Shown piece by piece: positions 5,068-8,438 of a DNA stretch of 8,438 nucleotides. A model generated the notes under the pieces. It was given only the letters and a program-made list of their open reading frames with translations. It was not told the DNA's origin and searched no databases. The stretch is taken from the NCBI RefSeq assembly GCF_001509485.1, contig NZ_LLZI01000073.1, positions 1 to 8,438 of the forward strand, read 5' to 3'. The DNA comes from Streptomyces sp. NRRL F-4489 (lineage in GTDB: Bacteria; Actinomycetota; Actinomycetes; Streptomycetales; Streptomycetaceae). The first letter of the stretch is position 1. Each line of letters begins with the position of its first letter. Position numbers and translations under genes: made by a program.

Positions 5068-6780
5068 TTACGCGTGCGCCCCCGGCTCGTGGGAGCGTTC
5101 CGCCCGCTGTCCCGGCTGGCCCGTAGGCGCACCAGGGGCCGCGTCCGACGCGTCCGCCTCGCCCTCTCCCGGCTCTCCCGGCTCTCCCGCCTCCCCCGGC
5201 ATCCACCGGAAGACCGCGCCCGCCGCGACCGCCACCCCCGCCGCCAGCGACAGCGTCGCCACATGCAGCCCGTCCGTGAACGCGGCCACCACCGCCGTCC
5301 GCAGCCCGGCCCCGCCGCCGCCCGGCAGCCCCCGCAGCGCGGCCTGCGCCGCCGCGACGGTCGTGGGCCCGTCCGGCCCGGCCAGCGGCGCCGGGAGCCG
5401 GGCGGTGAACACCGCGGCGGTCAGCGTCCCGGTCACCGCGATCCCCAGCGCGCTCCCCAACTCCCGCGTCAGGCTCTGGAGTCCGGAGCCCACCCCGGCC
5501 TGCTCCGGGGGCAGCGCGGCCATCATCGCGTGCGAGAGCAGCGGGGTCGCCGTCCCGCAGCCCAGCGCGGTCAGCCCGGCCCCGGCGGCGTACAGCGCGT
5601 ACGGCGTCCCGGCGTCGGCCGCCGAGACGGTGGCCAGCCCGGCGGCCAGCACGAGCATCCCGCCCGCCACCGCGCCGCGCCGCCCGCACCACCGCTCCAG
5701 CAGCAGCCCGCACCGGGGGCCCGCCAGCAGCGCCGCCGCCATCGGCAGCAGCCGCACACCGGCGCCGAACGGCCCGTAGCCCTTGGCGTACTGGAGGTAC
5801 TGCCCGTTGAGGTAGAACAGCCCGAACATCCCGAGGAACAGCACCGCCATCCCGGCCGCGCCCGCCCGTACGGCGGGGCGGGTGAAGATCCGGGGGTCCA
5901 ACAGGGGCCGCGCGGAACGGAGTTCCCACCGGGCCCAGCCGGCCAGCAGCAGCCCGGCCGCCGCGAGCGAGCCGAGCACCCAGGGGCTCAGCCAGCCGTC
6001 CTGCGGCCCGCTGACGATCCCGTTCAGCAGCGCCAGGAACCCCCCGGTGAACAGGACGGCGGCCATCGGCGCCACCGGCCCCGGATGCCGCTCCGCCCGC
6101 GGCGCGACCACGGCGGCCAGCGCCAGCGCCGCCAGCGCCAGGGGCACGACGCACACGAACAGCGCCCGCCAGCTCCCGTACTGGATGGCCGCGCCGCCGC
6201 CCACGTTCCCCAGGACGGCGGCGAGTCCGGTCATCGCCGCCCAGACCGCGATCGCGCGCCGCCGCGGCCCGTCCGCCAGGCCGTCCACCAGGAGCGCGAG
6301 GGTGTTCGGCAGGACGGCCGCGGCGCCCACGCCGCTCAGCATCCGCCCCGCGATCAGCACCCCGACGTGCGGCGCCAGCGCGCACACCGCCGAACCGGCG
6401 ACGAACACCGCCATCCCGGCCAGCAGGACGCCCTTGCGGCCGCGCCGGTCGGCCACCGCCCCGGCCGGCACCAGCAGGCAGGCGAAGACCACGACATAGC
6501 CGTCCACGACCCACACCACGGCCCCGGCGGACGGGTGCAGCGCCCCGGCGGAGAGGTCCGGGATGGCGAGGTTGACGGCGGACACCATGCCGACGACCAG
6601 GGTGACGCAGAGGCACATGGCGCAGGTCAGGAGGGTGCGGGGGCGGGCCCCGGGGTGGGGGGCGGTGGCCGTTCCGGCCCTCGTCGCCTGGTTCGTCCCG
6701 GCGCTCGTGGCCTGGTCCGCCCCGCCGTTCATCCCGTCTGCCGTGCCGTCCGCCGCCCCGGACTCCGTCCCGCCGTTCAT
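5068..6780 (-). CDS. MFS exporter, DHA2 family, 14 predicted membrane helices
   Basis: 570 residues, a drug/proton antiporter-type inner membrane exporter. After a hydrophilic repeat-built N-terminus (1-48), TM1 begins at LLTCAMCLCVTLVVG. Motif A is clear between TM2 and TM3 (GAVADRRGRK, 107-116). GRMLSGVGAAAVLP (145-158) follows, then TM5 with VLGNVGGGAAIQYGSWRALF (189-208), where DHA2 proteins usually have a proline-containing motif C; both prolines are absent here. GVGSGLQSLTRELGSALG (429-446) is a typical DHA2 segment in the C-terminal half. The last 40 residues are an acidic Gly/Pro/Glu tail. ATG 6780 overlaps the GntR stop (ATGA) and has GGAGGGGG 7 nt upstream, so it is translationally coupled to the regulator. 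Export substrate unknown. The stop is at 5068, 117 bp before the next gene on this strand. Confidence 0.9.
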   Translation of the reverse strand: MNGGTESGAADGTADGMNGGADQATSAGTNQATRAGTATAPHPGARPRTLLTCAMCLCVTLVVGMVSAVNLAIPDLSAGALHPSAGAVVWVVDGYVVVFACLLVPAGAVADRRGRKGVLLAGMAVFVAGSAVCALAPHVGVLIAGRMLSGVGAAAVLPNTLALLVDGLADGPRRRAIAVWAAMTGLAAVLGNVGGGAAIQYGSWRALFVCVVPLALAALALAAVVAPRAERHPGPVAPMAAVLFTGGFLALLNGIVSGPQDGWLSPWVLGSLAAAGLLLAGWARWELRSARPLLDPRIFTRPAVRAGAAGMAVLFLGMFGLFYLNGQYLQYAKGYGPFGAGVRLLPMAAALLAGPRCGLLLERWCGRRGAVAGGMLVLAAGLATVSAADAGTPYALYAAGAGLTALGCGTATPLLSHAMMAALPPEQAGVGSGLQSLTRELGSALGIAVTGTLTAAVFTARLPAPLAGPDGPTTVAAAQAALRGLPGGGGAGLRTAVVAAFTDGLHVATLSLAAGVAVAAGAVFRWMPGEAGEPGEPGEGEADASDAAPGAPTGQPGQRAERSHEPGAHA

Positions 6781-6784
6781 CCCG
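6676..6784. repeat. Repeats building the N-terminus of the MFS gene, including a duplicated start context
   Basis: Two 24-bp units lie at 6676-6699 and 6700-6723 (20 of 24 identical). A 16-bp block, CCCGCCGTTCATCCCG, is repeated exactly at 6721-6736 and 6769-6784, 48 bp apart. The latter contains the start codon, so MNGG appears at residues 1-4 and again at 17-20. All spacings are multiples of three. Confidence 0.8.
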
Positions 6785-7625
6785 CATCCCCCTCCCGCAC
6801 CCGGTCCATCCGGGCGCGCAGCGTCAGCCGGTCCCCGCGCAGGTGGATGAACTCCAGGTCGGCCGGGCGCCCGTCCGCCAGCCGCGTCAGCCGGTCCACC
6901 GCCAGCACCGCGCCGCCGGCCGGCATCGCCAGCACCGCGCAGGTCGCCGGGTCCGCGACCACCGCCCGTACGGACACCTCGGCCGAACCCAGCGGCATCC
7001 CGGCCGCGTTCTCGATCAGCTCGAAGACATCGCGGTTCTCCAGCCGCGCCCGGCCCAGCGCCAGCAGCGGCTCGCCCACCTCCGGGATGAGGTACGTGCA
7101 GTCCAGCGAGAGCGGTGTCCCGTCCACCCGGCGCAGCCGCTCCAGGTAGACCGCCGGGCTGCCCTCCGGGAGGCCCAGCCGCCGCGCCACCGAGGCGGGC
7201 GCCCGCACCGGACGCGCCTCGCGCACCTCGTTGACCACCGTGCCGTAGCGCTGGAGCACCTCGGCCAGCCCGGCCAGTTCGCCGAGCGGATGCTCGTACG
7301 CCCGGCCGACGACCACCGTCCCCACGCCGCGCCGCCGCTCCACCAGGCCCTCGTCGCGCAGCAGCCCCAGCGCCTCGCGGACGGTGTTGCGCGAGGTGCC
7401 GAACTCCGCGATCAGCGCCCGCTCGTCGGGCAGCACCCCGCCGGGGAACGCCCCGCGCAGCACCTGCCCGCGCAGTACATGCGCCACCCGCCGCGCCCGG
7501 TCGGCCCGCGTCGAACCGTCACCGGGGACGCGGCCCCGGCCGTCGCCCGGGGTGCCGGCCACCCCACCGCCCTCCAGGCCACTGCCCTCCGGGCCACCGC
7601 CCGCGCACTCACTGCCCGCACCCAT
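6777..7625 (-). CDS. GntR-family regulator, HutC/UTRA subfamily
   Basis: 282 residues. A Gly-rich N-terminal linker (1-40) is followed by a winged helix-turn-helix: VLRGQVLRGAFPGGVLPDERALIAEF, then the recognition helix TSRNTVREALGLL and the wing EGLVERRRGVGTVV (about 41-107). A UTRA effector domain follows, with VREARPVRAPASVARRLGLPEGSPAVYLERLRRVDGTPLSL near 134-174 and AVLAVDRLTRLADGRPADLEFIHLRGD near 239-265. I chose ATG 7625 because GAGGAGG lies 5 nt upstream; GTG 7643 would add six residues with no such site. The stop overlaps the MFS start (ATGA), so this is probably the local repressor of the exporter, with a small ligand binding UTRA. An inverted repeat overlapping its promoter suggests autoregulation. 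Confidence 0.9.
   Translation of the reverse strand: MGAGSECAGGGPEGSGLEGGGVAGTPGDGRGRVPGDGSTRADRARRVAHVLRGQVLRGAFPGGVLPDERALIAEFGTSRNTVREALGLLRDEGLVERRRGVGTVVVGRAYEHPLGELAGLAEVLQRYGTVVNEVREARPVRAPASVARRLGLPEGSPAVYLERLRRVDGTPLSLDCTYLIPEVGEPLLALGRARLENRDVFELIENAAGMPLGSAEVSVRAVVADPATCAVLAMPAGGAVLAVDRLTRLADGRPADLEFIHLRGDRLTLRARMDRVREGDAG
7564..7608. repeat. 15-bp tandem repeat in the GntR gene's N-terminal linker
   Basis: CCACCGCCCTCCAGG (7564-7578), CCACTGCCCTCCGGG (7579-7593) and a decaying third copy (7594-7608) encode the GGGPEGSGLEGG-type linker on the minus strand. Confidence 0.7.
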
Positions 7626-7663
7626 CTCCGCCTCCTCACTCACCGCCGCGCACCCGGCCCCCG

Positions 7664-7669
7664 ACGCTA
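7664..7669 (-). promoter_or_regulatory. Candidate -10 box of the GntR-MFS operon
   Basis: On the minus strand TAGCGT reads at 7669-7664, fitting TANNNT, 39 bp before ATG 7625. No good -35 hexamer is present 16-18 bp upstream, where the inverted repeat at 7675-7700 begins to occupy the spacer and -35 zone. Confidence 0.4.
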
Positions 7670-7674
7670 GGCGA

Positions 7675-7700
7675 GTGGCGTTACGTCCGAGTTACGCCAC
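7675..7700. promoter_or_regulatory. Inverted repeat, likely operator of the GntR regulator
   Basis: The arms GTGGCGTTAC (7675-7684) and GTTACGCCAC (7691-7700) are complementary at 9 of 10 positions around GTCCGA. GTTACG also occurs as a direct repeat 11 bp apart (7680-7685 and 7691-7696). The site begins 5 bp upstream of the candidate -10 of the GntR gene, a position where bound protein would block RNA polymerase. That GntR is the binder is inference; the divergent Lrp regulator is an alternative. Confidence 0.55.
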
Positions 7701-7705
7701 CCACG

Positions 7706-7732
7706 CTGACCTGCGCGGATGCCTGACCTGCG
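7706..7732. repeat. 10-bp direct repeat in the GntR/Lrp divergent region
   Basis: CTGACCTGCG is present exactly at 7706-7715 and 7723-7732, starts 17 bp apart. It lies between the two divergent genes, about 190-210 bp before the Lrp start. Its role is unknown. Confidence 0.5.
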
Positions 7733-7867
7733 GCTTTCGGCGCGCACGCCGGGCCTGCGCCACCGGCATCCGTACGCACCACCGCCGCGCACCGCGCCCC
7801 CGTCTGCGCGCACTGGGGACCGTGCGCTACCGACCGTCCCGCCCCTCTCCGCCCCGTTACCGTGACC

Positions 7868-7883
7868 CCACCGGGCCCGGTGG
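7868..7883. promoter_or_regulatory. Perfect 16-bp palindrome upstream of the Lrp/AsnC gene
   Basis: CCACCGGGCCCGGTGG is a perfect palindrome with no spacer, ending 34 bp before ATG 7918. It could be an operator, for example for autoregulation by the Lrp protein. With no loop it is a poorer mRNA hairpin. Confidence 0.5.
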
Positions 7884-7917
7884 AGGGACGGAGCGCAGGT
7901 CGGAAGAGAGGGCCGCC

Positions 7918-8438
7918 ATGAGCACCAAGTCCGCGCCGTTCGACGAGCTGGACCGCAAGATCGTCGCCGCGCTGATCGAGAACGGCCGGGCCAGCTACGC
8001 GGAGATCGGCACCGCCATCGGCCTCTCCCCCACCGCCGTCAAACGCCGGGTGGACCGGCTGCGCGAGAACAACGTGATCACCGGCTTCTCCGCCACCGTC
8101 CGCCCGTCCGCCCTGGGCTGGCTCACCGAGGCGTACGTGGAGGTGTACTGCGACAGCGCGGCCCCGCCCCGGCGGCTGGCCGAAGTGGTCCGCAACCACC
8201 CGGAGATCGCCGCCGCGATGACCGTCACCGGGGGCGCCGACGCCCTGCTGCACGTCCGGGCCACCGACGTCGAGCACTTCGAGGAAGTCCTCGAACGCAT
8301 CCGCAGCGAACCGTTCATCCGCAAGACGATCAGCTACATGGTGCTCTCGCATCTGCTCCCCGACAGCCCCGAGGCCGGGGCCCGGCACTCCTCCGATCGG
8401 GCCGGGACCGGGGGCGGGACCGGGGGCGGGCGGGGGCC
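7918..8438 (+). CDS. Lrp/AsnC-family transcriptional regulator (3' end beyond window)
   Basis: At least 173 residues; no stop before the window edge. ATG 7918 is preceded by AGAGAGG with a 6-nt gap. The N-terminal AsnC-type helix-turn-helix is clear: FDELDRKIVAALIENGRASYAEIG, then the recognition helix SPTAVKRRVDRLRENNVITGF (38-57). The RAM effector domain follows, about 70-147, with AYVEVYCDS, the turn VTGGADALLHVRA (103-115) that shapes the ligand pocket in this family, and EPFIRKTISYMVLSHLL. The family usually has 140-165 residues, so the Gly-rich tail after 150 should end soon after the edge. It is divergent from the GntR gene. Lrp/AsnC proteins sense amino acids or related small molecules; the ligand and targets cannot be read from here, and the gene to its right may be its main target. 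Confidence 0.9.
   Translation, partial: MSTKSAPFDELDRKIVAALIENGRASYAEIGTAIGLSPTAVKRRVDRLRENNVITGFSATVRPSALGWLTEAYVEVYCDSAAPPRRLAEVVRNHPEIAAAMTVTGGADALLHVRATDVEHFEEVLERIRSEPFIRKTISYMVLSHLLPDSPEAGARHSSDRAGTGGGTGGGRG
8404..8437. repeat. 12-bp tandem repeat at the right edge
   Basis: GGGACCGGGGGC occurs at 8404-8415 and 8416-8427, followed by a shortened copy. It encodes the GTGGGTGGG tail of the Lrp/AsnC protein and is cut by the window end. Confidence 0.75.

Noticed and set aside
4492..7149. 885-codon plus-strand open frame
   Set aside because: It lies opposite the MFS, GntR and secreted-protein genes. Its translation is Arg/Gly/Gln-rich low-complexity sequence without domains, a usual shadow in high-GC DNA.
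7681..8388. 235-codon minus-strand frame opposite the Lrp/AsnC gene
   Set aside because: The plus strand encodes an obvious helix-turn-helix and RAM domain with a ribosome binding site; the minus frame is its shadow.
1..8438. CRISPR array, tRNA, insertion sequence or attachment site
   Set aside because: The tandem repeats lack unique spacers, no cloverleaf or transposase motif was seen, and no flanking target duplications were found by eye.

Overview
The window has very high G+C, codons strongly biased to G or C in the third position, GGAGG-type ribosome binding sites, TANNNT-type -10 boxes and a Tat-exported protein. Together these point to an actinobacterium, most probably Streptomyces or a close relative. 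I see no rRNA, tRNA, transposase, CRISPR array or plasmid-type gene. The stretch looks like ordinary chromosome, perhaps with an accessory flavour.

Layout. Positions 1-131 hold only GC-rich degenerate repeats. Two minus-strand genes for paralogous ATP-grasp proteins follow (132-1115 and 1112 to about 2203), overlapping by 4 bp (GTGA). They lie back to back with a plus-strand gene for a Tat-exported amidohydrolase of the deaminase type (2566-4323). The shared divergent region of about 360 bp holds a good promoter candidate, a 12-bp GC hairpin in the amidohydrolase leader, and two copies of a GTTRCGCCACC word. The amidohydrolase converges on a small secreted beta-trefoil protein resembling I66 (mycocypin-type) protease inhibitors (4432-4950, minus), with a strong bidirectional hairpin terminator between them. 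Next comes a minus-strand operon in which a GntR/UTRA regulator (6777-7625) is translationally coupled (ATGA) to a 14-helix DHA2-type MFS exporter (5068-6780). An Lrp/AsnC regulator is divergent from the GntR gene and runs off the right edge (7918-8438, incomplete).

How the genes may work together. The GntR-MFS pair looks like a self-regulated efflux unit: a near-perfect inverted repeat (7675-7700) lies just upstream of the GntR gene's -10 box. An 11-bp half-site from that repeat recurs exactly in the ATP-grasp/amidohydrolase divergent region, so one regulator might govern both units; this is inference. The ATP-grasp pair resembles the RimK/ITPK branch (ATP-dependent ligases or inositol-phosphate kinases) but has no recognisable partner peptide gene here, so its substrate is unknown.

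A recurring feature is short in-frame tandem repeats (12, 15, 24, about 30 and 48 bp) at gene ends, inside one enzyme and just after stop codons. These account for several low-complexity Gly/Pro/Ala tails and linkers.
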